A stretch of 64,000 bases of DNA from the NCBI RefSeq assembly GCF_003096095.1, contig NZ_CP015453.1:3162001-3226000 (forward strand), in the 5' to 3' direction. Both the position numbers and the translations under genes were made by a program. The DNA comes from Dietzia psychralcaliphila. GTDB taxonomy: Bacteria > Actinomycetota > Actinomycetes > Mycobacteriales > Mycobacteriaceae. Below are positions 36,088-49,367 of the stretch, piece by piece (position 1 is the stretch's first letter; every line of letters begins with the position of its first letter). Under the pieces are notes generated by a model. It had not been told where the DNA came from. It did not search any database and was given only the letters and a program-made list of their open reading frames with translations.

Positions 36088-37297
36088 GCAGGACCGGGGC
36101 CTGGCGGACCGGTCCCGGTGGAACGCCGGCCGACGCGTGGAGGTGGGCGAGCGCGTGGTGGTGCGTCGTCACCTGGAGGCCGGGCAGAGCTCGCACCTCT
36201 ATACCGACGTCATCGGGCACGTGATCGCGCTGGATCCCGAGCTGGTGGTGCGCCGTGAGTCCGGCGAGGAGGTGCGGATCCCCGACCCCGACATCGCCGT
36301 ACTCAAGGTGTTGCCGCCCCGGCCGGTGCGGGCCCGCGACATCCGGGCGCACGAGTACGCGGGAGCCCTGGCGTGGCCGGGGACCGAGTTCGAACTGGTC
36401 GACGGCTGGTTCTGCCGCGCTGGGGACGACTGGTCCTACCGCGGGAACTCGGCGGTCCCGGTGTTGCCGTGGGCCAGCTGCGGGGAGCTCGACGGGGTCC
36501 GCGACTGGTACGCCGCCCGCGGCCTGCCGTTGCGCCTGGTGGCCGTGGACCGGTTGGTCGACGCCGACCGGATGATGCTCGACGGTGTGCCTGTGGATCA
36601 CTCCCGGGTGAGGGCCGACCGGGAGTTGCTGCTGTGCACCGCCGACAGCCGCGAGTTGCTGGCCCGGGTGGACGCCACGGTCCCCGCCGACGCCCGCCCG
36701 GAGGTGGTGCTGGCCGACTCCCCCGACGACGACTGGCTCGCGCTGTACCACGCCACCGCCGGTCTGGACCCCGAGCGCGTGCGGCCCGCGATGCTGGCGA
36801 CAGCGGGGCTGGGCGGCACGGCACCAGACAGTGTCGGACCCGGCGGCGTGGGACCAGACAGCACGGCACCAGATGGCACGGCACCAGACAGTGTGGGAAC
36901 AGACAGTGTGGGAACAGAAAGCGTGCGACCTGTCGGTGGCGAGCCGGGGCCCGGCGGGCACGTGGTGTTCGCACGGGTCGAGCACGGGGGCGACCTGGCC
37001 GCGATCGCCCGGGGCGCCGTCACCGCCGGGCCCGACGGGGAGCCCCGGATCGCGGTCTCGTGCGTGCAGACCGCCGACGCCCACCGTCGCCGCGGGCTCG
37101 CCGAGGTGGTCACGGGCGCGCTCGTCGACTGGGGGCGTTCGCTGGGCGCCGAGGAGTGCCACCTCCACGTGTTCGCGGACAACTCGGCCGGCCGCGGCCT
37201 GTGGGCCAAACTCGGGTTGGCCCCGCACCATTCGATGCGTCACCTCGTCGTCGTCGAAGGTTCTACTCCGCGGTCCGCGCGATCCGACCCGGGGTAA
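36080..37297 (+). CDS. GNAT family N-acetyltransferase with N-terminal SH3-like domain
   Basis: 405 residues. The N-terminus (about 15-80, [14 protein letters not shown] to VLKVLPPRP) looks like a small beta-barrel; the C-terminal 95 residues form the GNAT core with [20 protein letters not shown] for acetyl-CoA binding and [18 protein letters not shown] tract at about 245-282 is built of degenerate repeats ([18 protein letters not shown]) and explains why it exceeds the mycobacterial homologue (Rv0428c, about 300 residues, from memory). The substrate is unknown. It overlaps def, so the pair is cotranscribed, as in mycobacteria. Confidence 0.8.
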   Translation: MAEQDRGLADRSRWNAGRRVEVGERVVVRRHLEAGQSSHLYTDVIGHVIALDPELVVRRESGEEVRIPDPDIAVLKVLPPRPVRARDIRAHEYAGALAWPGTEFELVDGWFCRAGDDWSYRGNSAVPVLPWASCGELDGVRDWYAARGLPLRLVAVDRLVDADRMMLDGVPVDHSRVRADRELLLCTADSRELLARVDATVPADARPEVVLADSPDDDWLALYHATAGLDPERVRPAMLATAGLGGTAPDSVGPGGVGPDSTAPDGTAPDSVGTDSVGTESVRPVGGEPGPGGHVVFARVEHGGDLAAIARGAVTAGPDGEPRIAVSCVQTADAHRRRGLAEVVTGALVDWGRSLGAEECHLHVFADNSAGRGLWAKLGLAPHHSMRHLVVVEGSTPRSARSDPG

Positions 37298-37310
37298 TAG
37301 ACTGCTCGCC

Positions 37311-38111
37311 ATGCGCCTGGCCACCTGGAATGTGAACTCGATTAGGGCTCGACGGGACCGCGTCGTGGCCTGGCTGGAACGCTCGGACGTGGACGTCCTG
37401 GCGATGCAGGAGACCAAGTGCAAGGACGACCAGTTCCCCCACGAGGCGTTCGAGGAGATCGGGTACCAGGTCGCCCACCACGGACTCAGCCAGTGGAACG
37501 GTGTGGCCGTGGCCTCACGCGTGGGGCTCGACGACGTCCGGCTTGGCTTCGACGGCATGCCCGGCTTCCACAAGGACCCCGAGGTCACGCAGGATCCTGA
37601 GGCGCGCGCCATCTCGGCGGTGTGCGACGGCGTCCGGGTCTACAGCCTCTACGTGCCCAACGGTCGCGAGCTCGCGGACCCGCACTACACCTACAAACTC
37701 GAGTGGCTGGCCCGGCTCCGGGACCACGCCGCCGCCGAACTCGCCGCCGACCCGGCCGCGCAGGTGGCGCTGGTGGGTGACTGGAACGTGGCGCCGCACA
37801 GCGACGACGTGTGGGACATGGAGGTCTTCGACGGCAAGACGCACGTCTCGGAGCCCGAGCGCCAGGCCTTCGCCGCCTTCGACGGAGCCGGATTCCGCGA
37901 GGTCACGCGCGAGTACACGCCCGGGCCCGGTGTCTACACCTACTGGGATTACACCCAGCTGCGCTTCCCCAAGAAGCAGGGCATGCGCATCGACTTCCAG
38001 CTGCATTCGCCGGAGTTGGCGGCGCGGGTGACGGGCGCGTCCATCGACCGTGAGGAACGCAAGGGCAAGGGCGCCTCCGATCACGCCCCCGTCGTCGTGG
38101 ACCTCGACTAG
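37311..38111 (+). CDS. xthA: Exodeoxyribonuclease III (AP endonuclease)
   Basis: A 266-residue DNA-repair nuclease that cuts at abasic sites and removes 3' blocks. The EEP-family motifs are all there: TWNVNSIRAR at 5-14 with Asn7, QETKCKDDQF with Glu34, VGDWNVAP in the middle, and the C-terminal GASDHAPVVVDLD with the catalytic Asp-His. The ATG at 37311 is ten bases after TAATAG, a possible -10, so the message may be nearly leaderless; no Shine-Dalgarno is seen. It follows the GNAT gene by 13 bases, the conserved def-GNAT-xthA order. Confidence 0.95.
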   Translation: MRLATWNVNSIRARRDRVVAWLERSDVDVLAMQETKCKDDQFPHEAFEEIGYQVAHHGLSQWNGVAVASRVGLDDVRLGFDGMPGFHKDPEVTQDPEARAISAVCDGVRVYSLYVPNGRELADPHYTYKLEWLARLRDHAAAELAADPAAQVALVGDWNVAPHSDDVWDMEVFDGKTHVSEPERQAFAAFDGAGFREVTREYTPGPGVYTYWDYTQLRFPKKQGMRIDFQLHSPELAARVTGASIDREERKGKGASDHAPVVVDLD

Positions 38112-38148
38112 TACCGCCACCCAGCCCCACCACCAGGAGCTCTCACCG

Positions 38149-39042
38149 ATGTCCACGTTCCAACTCCGTCACTACATCGACCGGCTGCGCGCCGAGGGTT
38201 TCACCGTCCGCGACGACCACGGTGAGGACCCCGACCTGATCGACATCAACGGCAGGGCCGTGGACACCTGGCGGGAGAACTACCCCTATGACCACCGACT
38301 GGACCGCAACCAGTACGAGGTGGAGAAGTACCTGCTGCAGATCGAGCTGCTCAAGTTCCAGAACTGGCAGGCCGAGTCGGGCCACCGGCACGTGATCGTC
38401 TTCGAGGGACGGGACGCCGCCGGCAAGGGCGGGACGATCAAGCGGTTCACCGAGTACATCAACGTGCGCCAGGCCCGCGTGGTGGCACTGATCAAGCCCA
38501 CCGAGACCGAGCTGTACCAGTGGTATTTCCAGCGCTATGTCCATCACCTGCCCACCCGTGGTGAGCTCGTGATGTTCGACCGATCCTGGTACAACCGGGC
38601 CGGCGTCGAGCGCGTGATGGGGTTCTGTACGGACGCGCAGTACGAGTCGTTCATGGAGCAGGCGCCCAACTTCGAGAAGATGCTCGTGGATTCCGGCATC
38701 GGGCTGACCAAGTTCTGGTTCTCCGTCACCCGGGAGGAGCAGAAGACCCGGTTCGCCATCCGTCAACTGGACCCGGTCCGCCGGTGGAAGCTCTCCCCCA
38801 TGGACCTCGAGTCCCTGGACAAGTGGGACAAGTACACCGCCGCCAAGGAGGAGATGTTCCGGCGCACCGACACCGATTGGGCGCCCTGGATCACCATCAA
38901 GTCCAACGACAAGAAGCGGGCGCGCATCAACGCGATGCGCCACTTCCTCAACCAGTTCGACTACCCGGAGAAGGACACGCAGGTCGTGTTTGATCCCGAC
39001 CCGAAGATCGTCCGTCGCGGCAAGGACGCCGCCGGGGACTGA
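38149..39042 (+). CDS. ppk2: Polyphosphate kinase 2
   Basis: Uses polyphosphate to phosphorylate nucleoside di- or monophosphates. 297 residues, one PPK2 domain (so of the short class). Walker A EGRDAAGKGGT is at 86-96 and Walker B FDRSWYNRAGVE at 143-154; the lid helices with the conserved Arg follow (VTREEQKTRF). The ending SNDKKRARINAMRHFL is typical. CAGGAG lies ten bases before the ATG. Substrate class (ADP, GDP or NMP) cannot be told. It may be cotranscribed with xthA, whose stop is 37 bases upstream. Confidence 0.92.
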   Translation: MSTFQLRHYIDRLRAEGFTVRDDHGEDPDLIDINGRAVDTWRENYPYDHRLDRNQYEVEKYLLQIELLKFQNWQAESGHRHVIVFEGRDAAGKGGTIKRFTEYINVRQARVVALIKPTETELYQWYFQRYVHHLPTRGELVMFDRSWYNRAGVERVMGFCTDAQYESFMEQAPNFEKMLVDSGIGLTKFWFSVTREEQKTRFAIRQLDPVRRWKLSPMDLESLDKWDKYTAAKEEMFRRTDTDWAPWITIKSNDKKRARINAMRHFLNQFDYPEKDTQVVFDPDPKIVRRGKDAAGD

Positions 39043-39141
39043 TCCCCGAGGTAGCGGATCTCTGGCCCGCGGGCGGTCGCCGGCCCGGTCGAGCGAGTGC
39101 GCCTGGGGAATGTCTCCGCGCCGGCGCGCCTTGCACTGGGT

Positions 39142-39558
39142 ATGAGCCACACGAATGATCCGACCGTCATCAAGCGCCTGCTCTCGGACTGCGGGCGGTG
39201 GGCCGTGGTGGGCCTGTCCGCGAATACCGGACGCACCGCGTACGGGATCGCCGCCTACGTCCGGGACCTGGGCCACGAGATCGTGCCGGTCCATCCCAAG
39301 GCGGAGGCGGTCCACGGTCAGCAGGGGTACCCGGATCTCGCGTCGGTACCCGGTGAGATCGACGTCGTGGACGTGTTCGTCAACTCGCAGCTCGCGGGCG
39401 GCGTGGTCGACGACGCCATCGCCCGTGGGGCGAAGGCTGTCTGGCTACAACAGGGCGTGATCGACGAGGACGCGGCCCAGCGCGCCACGGACGCCGGGCT
39501 CGATGTGGTGATGGATACGTGCCCGGCGATCGAGGCGCCGCGGGTGGGACTGATCTGA
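39142..39558 (+). CDS. CoA-binding domain protein (YccU type)
   Basis: A 138-residue single Rossmann-like domain of the CoA_binding_2 family. The start WAVVGLSANTGRTAYGIAAYV, the middle GHEIVPVHPKAE and the end DTCPAIEAPRVGL are characteristic. Its metabolic role is unknown in bacteria. The ATG is chosen by homology; the Shine-Dalgarno is weak. It ends three bases from the stop of the convergent CD225 gene. Confidence 0.88.
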   Translation: MSHTNDPTVIKRLLSDCGRWAVVGLSANTGRTAYGIAAYVRDLGHEIVPVHPKAEAVHGQQGYPDLASVPGEIDVVDVFVNSQLAGGVVDDAIARGAKAVWLQQGVIDEDAAQRATDAGLDVVMDTCPAIEAPRVGLI

Positions 39559-39561
39559 CGA

Positions 39562-39999
39562 TCAGAATCCGGATGCGGTCAGTCCCACCATGGCGATGAT
39601 GAAGACGAAGTAGAGCACGACGAGCCCCCCGAAGACGGCGAGCGAGATGAGACCCAGCTTCTTTGCGGAGGCGCTTGCGGCCTCGGCCTCGGCGTGGTGC
39701 CCGGCCGCCCACAGCGGGTAGACGTCCGCGGCGCGGGTCATCGCGACGAACGACAGCGGCCAGAAGAACAGTAGGGAGGCCACCGCCCACCCGATGTTCG
39801 ACGGCGGGCCGGGTCGAGTGGCTCCGGGGGAGCCGGTGAACGCCCCTGTGCCCTGACCCCCGTAGCCGGGGTTCTGGCCGTACGAGGGTGCGCTCTGGCC
39901 GTAGGACGAGTCCTGCCAGTAGCCGGACTCCTGTCCGTGGGACTGGCCCGCCCCGAACGGGGAGTCGGAGGGGGAACCGGGGTAGCTCGGGTTCGTCAT
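39562..39999 (-). CDS. CD225/dispanin family membrane protein
   Basis: 145 residues: an N-terminal Gly/Ser/Tyr/Gln-rich cytoplasmic tail (1-65, with repeated SYGQ-like units) and two transmembrane helices (about 72-92 and 115-138). The CD225 core is clear: NIGWAVASLLFFWPLSFVAM, then AADVYPLWAAGHHAEAEAAS and AKKLGLIS. The actinomycete members have unknown functions; some lie beside septum or secretion genes. The ATG at 39999 is preferred to an upstream GTG at 40038 because the Pro/Ser-rich tail begins there. Confidence 0.82.
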   Translation of the reverse strand: MTNPSYPGSPSDSPFGAGQSHGQESGYWQDSSYGQSAPSYGQNPGYGGQGTGAFTGSPGATRPGPPSNIGWAVASLLFFWPLSFVAMTRAADVYPLWAAGHHAEAEAASASAKKLGLISLAVFGGLVVLYFVFIIAMVGLTASGF

Positions 40000-40089
40000 G
40001 ACCGAATCGTATCCCCGGAGTGAGGTCGGCCGATACACCCTCCTACCGAACGGATGGCCCCCATCCTGACGGTGCCGGGCGCGCCACCG

Positions 40090-41289
40090 TCAGGTCGGAT
40101 GTCTGCGGTACGCCCGGTCGATCCCCGTCGACTGCGCCTTGGTCAGCGGAGCGAACGGCGCGGCCTCGATGCGTCGCCGAGCGCCCGAGCCCACTGTCTT
40201 CCACGTGGCGATCACGTGGGCCCTGTGCACCACGGTCCGCCGGAACACTCCGTTGTTGCCGGGAACGATCAGCTGAGCATGATCGGGCGCCACCGCATGG
40301 GACCGGTCGCCGTAGCCGAGGAGGTACTCGTCGAAGCCCGGAAGCAGGAGCACGGCGTCGGCGGAACGACCCGCAGTGGCCAGCCGGTCGGCCGCGCCCG
40401 GGTCCATCCAGTAGGTGGCTCCGTCGAACGACACCGCCTCGAGACGCTCTGACACGGCCTCCAGAGCTGGGCGGATGTCCCTCAGCGGGAGGGTGGTCCA
40501 CCGCCGGAAGTCCTCGGCACGCGCGGGTCCGTGCGACCGCAGGAACCTCTCCAGCCACTCCGCGACGGCCTGATCCCGGGTGGGTGTGCGTGGGGTGATC
40601 CCGTGCGCTGCCAGCCACCGCTCGTGGTGGGCGAAGCCGTGCACCACACCGCCGGACCCGGTGCCGCCTGAATCGGTGCAGCCGGACCCCGTGCCGCCTG
40701 AATCGGTGCCGCCGGACCCCGTGCCGCCGGACCCCGTGCAGTCCACCTGGCTGACGAGCCCGTCGACGACGAACAGATACAGCAGGTGATAGCCACGTCC
40801 CCCCGACACATCCAGCCCCTCGGCCCGCCAGCGCTCCTGCAGCTGTTTACGACTGCGGACACGGGTCCCGGCGACCTCCTCCATGAGTACCCGGTGGGCG
40901 CGGTCGATCTCGTCGTCGTCGACCCCGAGCGCGGCGAGCCGCGCGACCTGTGCAGAGCGCGACCGACCTGCGGCCAACCGAACCATCCACCCGAGGTCCT
41001 CGCCGGGCACGAGGTGGAGGGTGCCCCGCATGGGCCACGAGCGGACCACGGAGCCATCGGCGAGGGCGGCGCGGACATCGGTGATCGTGGCGGGAGTGCC
41101 GGCCGGACCGAGTGAGCGCAGCGCGACCGACTCCAGGGCGCCGGGCAGGTCCTGTCCCTGCACGCACGCCATCCACCGCACCGCCTCGGCGGGCGAGGTG
41201 CAGCGTTCACCCACGAGCCGCTGGGAGGCCAGGCGGAACCGGGCGAGATCGCGGCGGGTTATGGGAGTGGGGCCGGACGCCTCCCTCAC
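40090..41289 (-). CDS. Winged-helix DNA-binding domain protein (HTH_42/AlkZ-like)
   Basis: 399 residues of the winged-helix family that includes the DNA glycosylase AlkZ. Recognisable are the start ARFRLASQRLVG, the segment VVRSWPMRGTLHLV, and the end with LLLPGFDEYLLGYGDRS and VHRAHVIATWKTV. The AlkZ catalytic QxQ motif is replaced by VQGQDLP, which keeps Gln-x-Gln, so interstrand-crosslink glycosylase activity is possible. An in-frame tract at about 183-212 of TGSGG/TDSGG units (15-base DNA repeats at 40655-40742) interrupts the fold. It starts with GTG and begins five bases past the stop of the upstream gene. Confidence 0.8.
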   Translation of the reverse strand: MREASGPTPITRRDLARFRLASQRLVGERCTSPAEAVRWMACVQGQDLPGALESVALRSLGPAGTPATITDVRAALADGSVVRSWPMRGTLHLVPGEDLGWMVRLAAGRSRSAQVARLAALGVDDDEIDRAHRVLMEEVAGTRVRSRKQLQERWRAEGLDVSGGRGYHLLYLFVVDGLVSQVDCTGSGGTGSGGTDSGGTGSGCTDSGGTGSGGVVHGFAHHERWLAAHGITPRTPTRDQAVAEWLERFLRSHGPARAEDFRRWTTLPLRDIRPALEAVSERLEAVSFDGATYWMDPGAADRLATAGRSADAVLLLPGFDEYLLGYGDRSHAVAPDHAQLIVPGNNGVFRRTVVHRAHVIATWKTVGSGARRRIEAAPFAPLTKAQSTGIDRAYRRHPT

Positions 41290-41294
41290 CGACG

Positions 41295-43481
<2,187 letters not shown>

Positions 43482-43555
43482 CCCGCTGATTCGGCGTCGG
43501 AACTGAGACGCTGAGGACCAGGACGCTCAGGCGCTGCCGCCGCAACGTGAGCCGA

Positions 43556-43579
43556 CCCGGGAGTGCGTGCACTCCCGGG
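43556..43579 (+). terminator. Terminator of thiC
   Basis: CCCGGGAGTGC and GCACTCCCGGG form a perfect 11-base stem separated by two bases, 75 bases after the thiC stop. A 15-base direct repeat (CCTCAGGCGTCGCGG) follows, near 43596 and near 43641, the second covering the stop of the ABC permease gene. Confidence 0.75.
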
Positions 43580-43642
43580 CCGGTGAGACCTACTTCCTCA
43601 GGCGTCGCGGCCGGCGAGGTCACCGGGCCGAGACATGCTGCC

Positions 43643-44407
43643 TCAGGCGTCGCGGCGCAGCGTGATCACCAGGCCCACGGCCCACAGCGCAACGCAGACC
43701 GTGGCGAACCAGGCGAAGGCCGGCCACTCGCCCCACGTGATGAACCCGCGCACGGACTCGCCCTGGGTCCAGTAGTCGCCGTTGGCGAACGGCATCCAGG
43801 CGGCGATGTCCTGCCCCACCCGGGGGATCAGGGAGACCATGCCCTCCAGGGCGAGTGTCCACACCAGGAACAGCGAGATGGTGCCGGCGGCGTTGCGCAT
43901 GATGTACGCCAGGCCCATCACCGCGATGGTGCCCAACCCCGCGTAGACGGGGAACCGCAGCAGGTACGTCAGGCCATCGCCCGAGAACGGGGTCCATGAG
44001 TCCTGCCCGGACAGCGCACCGGCCACCAGCAGGGAGATGACCACCGCGACGGCGGTCACGACCATGGACATCACGGTGAACAGCAGCGTCTTGGCGAGCA
44101 CCGCCGGCCACCGCGACGGCGAGGCCAGGAAGGTGGCCTTGTTCGTGTGGTAGCGGAACTCGCCTGTCACGGCGACGATCGCCGCGATCCAGGCGAGGAT
44201 CACGGTGAACGCGCCGACGCCCAGGATCGCGAACAGCGGGTCGCTGCCGCCGCCGGGTGCGCCGACCATCGGGTCCCCGGATGAGGTCTGCTCGAACTGG
44301 CCGATGATCACGGCCAGGCCGATGGCGAGGGCGATCCCGAGGCCGTACAGCCAGTACGCGCTCTTGGTCGTGGTGACCTTGATCCACTCGGATTTCAGCA
44401 GGTTCAT
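43643..44407 (-). CDS. ABC transporter permease
   Basis: A 254-residue membrane protein of the ABC-2 type with six predicted helices (for example LYGLGIALAIGLAVII, FTVILAWIAAIVAV, VMSMVVTAVAVVISLLVAG, IAVMGLAYIM). VTGEFRYHTNKATFLASPSR is typical of the loop after helix 2. The substrate is unknown; such pairs often export antibiotics or lipids. It begins by an ATGA overlap with the ATPase gene, so the two are coupled. Confidence 0.85.
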   Translation of the reverse strand: MNLLKSEWIKVTTTKSAYWLYGLGIALAIGLAVIIGQFEQTSSGDPMVGAPGGGSDPLFAILGVGAFTVILAWIAAIVAVTGEFRYHTNKATFLASPSRWPAVLAKTLLFTVMSMVVTAVAVVISLLVAGALSGQDSWTPFSGDGLTYLLRFPVYAGLGTIAVMGLAYIMRNAAGTISLFLVWTLALEGMVSLIPRVGQDIAAWMPFANGDYWTQGESVRGFITWGEWPAFAWFATVCVALWAVGLVITLRRDA

Positions 44408-45318
44408 CGGGTGGTCTCCTGACCGTGGTACTCGACGTCCTGGTCGGTGAGCGCCATGAAGGCCTCCTCGAGCGACGCCCGCTTCTCGTGCAGTTCGTGG
44501 ACGGTGATCCCCAGGCTCGCGGCGAGCTCCCCGACCTTCGGGGCCGGCAGATCCTCCACCAGGAACACACCGGCCTCGGGGTCGAAGGTGGCGGTGATGC
44601 CCTCTTCCCGAGCGGCGGCGGTGAACTCGTCGACGTGCGGCGTCCGGAAGACGACGGAGGACGTGGCGGCGGAGAGGAACTCCTCGACGGAGGTCTGGGC
44701 GCGGAGCACCCCTCGACCGATGACGACGAGATCCTGCGCAGTCTGTGCCATCTCCGACAGCAGGTGGCTGGAGACCAGCACCGTCCGGCCCTCGGCCGCG
44801 CGAGCGTGCATGAAGCGGCGGATCCAGAGGATTCCCTCGGGGTCCAGACCGTTGACCGGCTCGTCGAACAGCAGCACCTCGGGGTCTCCGAGCATTGCGG
44901 TGGCCAGACCGAGCCGCTGGCGCATGCCCAGCGAGTAACCGCCGACCTTGCGGCCGGCCACGTCGGTCAGGCCGACCAGCGACAAGACCTCGTCGACGCG
45001 GGTGGCGGGCAACCCGCCCGCGGCGGCGATCATCTTCAGGTGTGAACCCGCGGACCGGTTGGCGTGGGTCCAGGACGCGTCCAGCAGGCACCCGACGGTG
45101 TGGGTCGGGCGCTCGAGTTCCCGGTACGGCCGGCCGTTGATCAGCGCCTCACCGGAGGTGGGGGTGTCCAGGCCGACGATCATGCGCATGGTGGTGGATT
45201 TTCCGGCCCCGTTGGGGCCGAGGAAGCCGGTGACGACGCCCGGCCGGACCACAAAGCTGAGGTCCTCGACCGCCGTAGCGGCGCCGAAGCGTTTGGTGAG
45301 ATTGCGTACCTCGATCAT
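44404..45318 (-). CDS. ABC transporter ATP-binding protein
   Basis: 304 residues. Walker A GPNGAGKS at 34-41, signature YSLGMRQR at 128-135, Walker B LLFDEP at 149-154 and the H-loop VSSHLLSE are intact; a C-terminal domain (220-304) is of the type found in drug-exporter ATPases. The frame is open upstream to 45444, but homology starts at MIEVRNLTKRFG, with no clear Shine-Dalgarno, so the message may be leaderless. It pairs with the permease downstream and is divergent from the DUF1707 gene. Confidence 0.9.
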   Translation of the reverse strand: MIEVRNLTKRFGAATAVEDLSFVVRPGVVTGFLGPNGAGKSTTMRMIVGLDTPTSGEALINGRPYRELERPTHTVGCLLDASWTHANRSAGSHLKMIAAAGGLPATRVDEVLSLVGLTDVAGRKVGGYSLGMRQRLGLATAMLGDPEVLLFDEPVNGLDPEGILWIRRFMHARAAEGRTVLVSSHLLSEMAQTAQDLVVIGRGVLRAQTSVEEFLSAATSSVVFRTPHVDEFTAAAREEGITATFDPEAGVFLVEDLPAPKVGELAASLGITVHELHEKRASLEEAFMALTDQDVEYHGQETTR

Positions 45319-45404
45319 GATCACCAGTGTGCCTGCCGGGGCGCGAGAAGCGGGCTCCTCCCACTCAGCTCCCGTACAGCTGTGACAGGGCTTACCCTCG
45401 TGCC

Positions 45405-46055
45405 ATGGATGACGCCCGCCCTGATCCCGGTCCCGACCTACCATCGATCCGCGCCTCTGACCACGAACGTGAGGCGACGGCGAGGTTCCTCCAGGGGGCG
45501 TTCTCGGAGGGCCGACTGACCCTGGCCGAGTTCGATGAACGGACCACCAAAGCGTACGGAGCTCTCTTCCAGTCCGACCTGGCCGAGCTCACCCGTGACC
45601 TGTCACCCGCCCGCCGCGAGTTCGAGGTCAGTCCCGCGACACACCACGATGCGGCACCCGCGCGCCGGGTCACCGGCGGGAGCGGGCCGTCGACGTCCCT
45701 GGCGTTCATGGGCGGGTGCGAGCGCAAGGGCGTGTGGACACTGCCGGCCGACCACACCGCGTTCGCGATGATGGGCGGCGTCGAGCTCGACCTCCGCGAG
45801 GCTGCTCTGCAGGCCCACGAGACCACGATCCGCGCCTTCGCGATCATGGGCGGGATCGAGATCTATGTGCCGGACGACATCCACGTCGTGGTGGAGGGCC
45901 TCGGCCTGATGGGCGGATTCAGCGAGGAGGCGGGGAGGTGGAAGCCCGACCCCCGGCCGGTCCGCCAGGCTCCCCCGGGCGCACCGGTCGTGCGGGTCAC
46001 CGGGCTCGCGCTGATGGGCGGCGTGGAGGTGCGCCGGGTCCCCCGCGCGAAGTAG
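45405..46055 (+). CDS. DUF1707 and LiaF-like domain protein
   Basis: 216 residues. An N-terminal DUF1707 domain (about 14-65: IRASDHEREATARFLQGAFSEGRL, LAEFDERTTKAYGA) is followed by a region with five MGG motifs (LAFMGGCER, FAMMGGVEL, FAIMGGIEI, LGLMGGFSE, LALMGGVEV) typical of the LiaF/VraT C-terminal beta-helix involved in cell-envelope stress sensing. No transmembrane helix is seen. The function is not known. The ATG lies eight bases after TTACCC, so it may be leaderless. Confidence 0.8.
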   Translation: MDDARPDPGPDLPSIRASDHEREATARFLQGAFSEGRLTLAEFDERTTKAYGALFQSDLAELTRDLSPARREFEVSPATHHDAAPARRVTGGSGPSTSLAFMGGCERKGVWTLPADHTAFAMMGGVELDLREAALQAHETTIRAFAIMGGIEIYVPDDIHVVVEGLGLMGGFSEEAGRWKPDPRPVRQAPPGAPVVRVTGLALMGGVEVRRVPRAK

Positions 46056-46060
46056 GCGCA

Positions 46061-47149
<1,089 letters not shown>

Positions 47150-47261
47150 GGGGCCTCCTGCTTCACTGTCGTGACGTCCTGAGGTCGTGACGTATGGCTC
47201 CACCGTAGTCGCCGGCGTCGGAGCTCTCACCCGCGCGTGATGCCCGGCGCGGCCGGGGCTC

Positions 47262-48551
47262 TCACCCGCGGCTGAAGCGGTCCGGTGCGGCCGCGCGCGC
47301 CGCCGCCGGGACGGGCACGGAATGCAATTCTGCCCAGACCGCGGCCACCGTGACCGGTGTCAGTGCGATGCCGTTGCGGCCGTGCCCGGTGGCGTGGATG
47401 AGGCGCGGGTCCGTGGCGTCGACACCGAGGAAGGGCAGGTTGTCGGGGGACATCGGTCGCAGCCCGGCGATGGCCTCGGTCAGCTCGTACTCGCCCACCC
47501 CGGGGAAAATCGTCTCGGCGTCGGCGAGCAGATCGCGCACCCCCGCGACGGTCACCTGCCGGTCGTCGCCGTGTTCGTACTGGGTCGCACCCACGACCAG
47601 GCCACCCTCGCGCGGGACCAGGTAGACAGGCCGGCCGCGCACGAACGCCCGCACCACCCCGCGGGGTGGGTCCTCGCAACCGGGCCGGGCGCGCAGCCGG
47701 AGCACTTCACCTTTGACCGGGCGCACGGGCAGCCCTGCCAGTTCGGCGGACCCGGCGCCCGCGGCCAGGACGACGCGGTCCGCGTCGACGTCGTCGAGCG
47801 AGGTCACCGCGTTGCGCTCCCACGTCACCCCCTCCGCGCGGCAGGCGCGGGTCAGGGCGGCCAGCAGGACGCGGTTGTCGACGGCCCCCTCGGAATCCAT
47901 GCGGTAGACGGCCCGGGCGACGCGGGCCAGTGACGGCTCGGCCTCGCGGAGTTCGCGCCGGGTGACCCGGCGCAGGTCGGCCCCGGTGATGGCGGTAGTG
48001 GCACCCGGGTGGGAGCCGGAGCCGGGGCCGACGGCGTCTCGGGTGGGGTCGGGTTGGCGGGCGGCCCAGTTTATGGCCATGTCGAGGTCGCGTGCGTCGG
48101 CCTCGTCGACGGCCAGCATGTGGGTGTGGGTGGCGGTGCGGACGGGCGGGCCGGGCGGGACGTACGGCTCGAGGGCGCGCAGGAACTCCGGCCAGCGGCG
48201 GAGCGAATCCACACCGAGCGCGAACACCGCCTCCTCCCCCGGCCATGCCTCGCTGAACGGGGCGAGCATGCCGCCGGCCACCCACGCCGCGGCCGAGGCG
48301 GGCACGCCGTCGGGCCCGGAGTCGTCGGGCTCGTAGACCACGACCTCCCGAGCCAGGTGGGTCCTCGCGATGGACCACGCGCAGGCCAGACCGATCACCG
48401 ACCCGCCGACGACCGCCACGCGACGGGCGCCGATACGCGCGATACCGGCGTCGGCGGCCCCCTGGGCCGCGACGGCAGCAGCACCGGCAGCGACACCGGC
48501 ACCGTCAGCGGCGGGGCGGGAACCGTCGTCGGTGGCGGCGTGCTCGGTCAT
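47262..48551 (-). CDS. thiO: Glycine oxidase
   Basis: FAD-dependent oxidase that turns glycine into the dehydroglycine needed for the thiazole ring. 429 residues; the FAD motif [15 protein letters not shown] lies near residue 45 after an unusual Ala/Gly-rich N-terminal tail, [16 protein letters not shown] follows, and the C-terminus has [14 protein letters not shown] and [15 protein letters not shown]. The ATG at 48551 is divergent from thiE with 40 bases between start codons, too short to hold a riboswitch. The 112-base gap to thiS includes a direct repeat of GCTCTCACCCGCG. Confidence 0.92.
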   Translation of the reverse strand: MTEHAATDDGSRPAADGAGVAAGAAAVAAQGAADAGIARIGARRVAVVGGSVIGLACAWSIARTHLAREVVVYEPDDSGPDGVPASAAAWVAGGMLAPFSEAWPGEEAVFALGVDSLRRWPEFLRALEPYVPPGPPVRTATHTHMLAVDEADARDLDMAINWAARQPDPTRDAVGPGSGSHPGATTAITGADLRRVTRRELREAEPSLARVARAVYRMDSEGAVDNRVLLAALTRACRAEGVTWERNAVTSLDDVDADRVVLAAGAGSAELAGLPVRPVKGEVLRLRARPGCEDPPRGVVRAFVRGRPVYLVPREGGLVVGATQYEHGDDRQVTVAGVRDLLADAETIFPGVGEYELTEAIAGLRPMSPDNLPFLGVDATDPRLIHATGHGRNGIALTPVTVAAVWAELHSVPVPAAARAAAPDRFSRG

Positions 48552-48591
48552 GGCGGCCAGCCTAACGGGGGCATCGCCTACGGTGACAGGC

Positions 48592-49338
48592 ATGACCGCT
48601 CGCGCCGACCGCCTCCGCTCCCGCCTCGCCGACGCCCGCCTCTACCTCTGCATCGACGCGCGCCGGCATCTCGACGATCAGGCCCGGACCGAGGGATGGT
48701 CCGGCGAGTTCCCCGCGCTGCGCAGGGACGTGGACGCGGCGCTGGCCGGCGGGGTGGACATCGTTCAGCTACGCGACAAGAACTCCTCCGGCGAGCGCGA
48801 ACTCGGACCGCTCGAGGCCGCCCACGAACTGCGTGCGCTCGCGGTGATGCGGCAGGTGTGCGACGAGCACGGCGCGCTGCTGGCCGTCAACGACCGGGCC
48901 GACGTGGCCGCCGCCTCCGGCGCCGACGTGCTGCACCTGGGCCAGGACGACCTGCCGCTGGACTGGGCGCGCCGCATCGTGGGTGACGACGTGGTGATCG
49001 GCCGCTCCTGCCACGCGGCCGGGGAGGTCGACACTGCGGCGGCTGACCCACGCGTCGACTACTTCTGCACCGGACCGGTGTGGCCCACGCCCACCAAACC
49101 CGGTCGCCACGCGCCGGGTCTGGACCTGGTGCGCCATGCCGCAGACCTGGGCGGCGAGCAGAGCGCGACGCTCCACGACCCCGCCGGGAAGCCCTGGTTC
49201 GCCATCGGCGGGATCGACCGGGACAACCTCCCCGAGGTGCTGGCCGCGGGCGCGGGGCGGGTGGTGGTGGTCCGCGCGATCACCGGCGCGGTCGACCCCA
49301 CGGCCGCCGCCCGCGAACTCCGCGCGGAACTGGTCTGA
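48592..49338 (+). CDS. thiE: Thiamine phosphate synthase
   Basis: Couples hydroxymethylpyrimidine pyrophosphate with thiazole phosphate. 248 residues (usual 210-230) with [55 protein letters not shown] and [23 protein letters not shown]-type ending. The extra residues are an N-terminal loop with [13 protein letters not shown] and one at 170-190. TACGGT eight bases before the ATG suggests a leaderless promoter. It is divergent from thiO. Confidence 0.94.
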   Translation: MTARADRLRSRLADARLYLCIDARRHLDDQARTEGWSGEFPALRRDVDAALAGGVDIVQLRDKNSSGERELGPLEAAHELRALAVMRQVCDEHGALLAVNDRADVAAASGADVLHLGQDDLPLDWARRIVGDDVVIGRSCHAAGEVDTAAADPRVDYFCTGPVWPTPTKPGRHAPGLDLVRHAADLGGEQSATLHDPAGKPWFAIGGIDRDNLPEVLAAGAGRVVVVRAITGAVDPTAAARELRAELV

Positions 49339-49367
49339 ACGGCCGGAGTGGCGGGAGAACCCGGTGA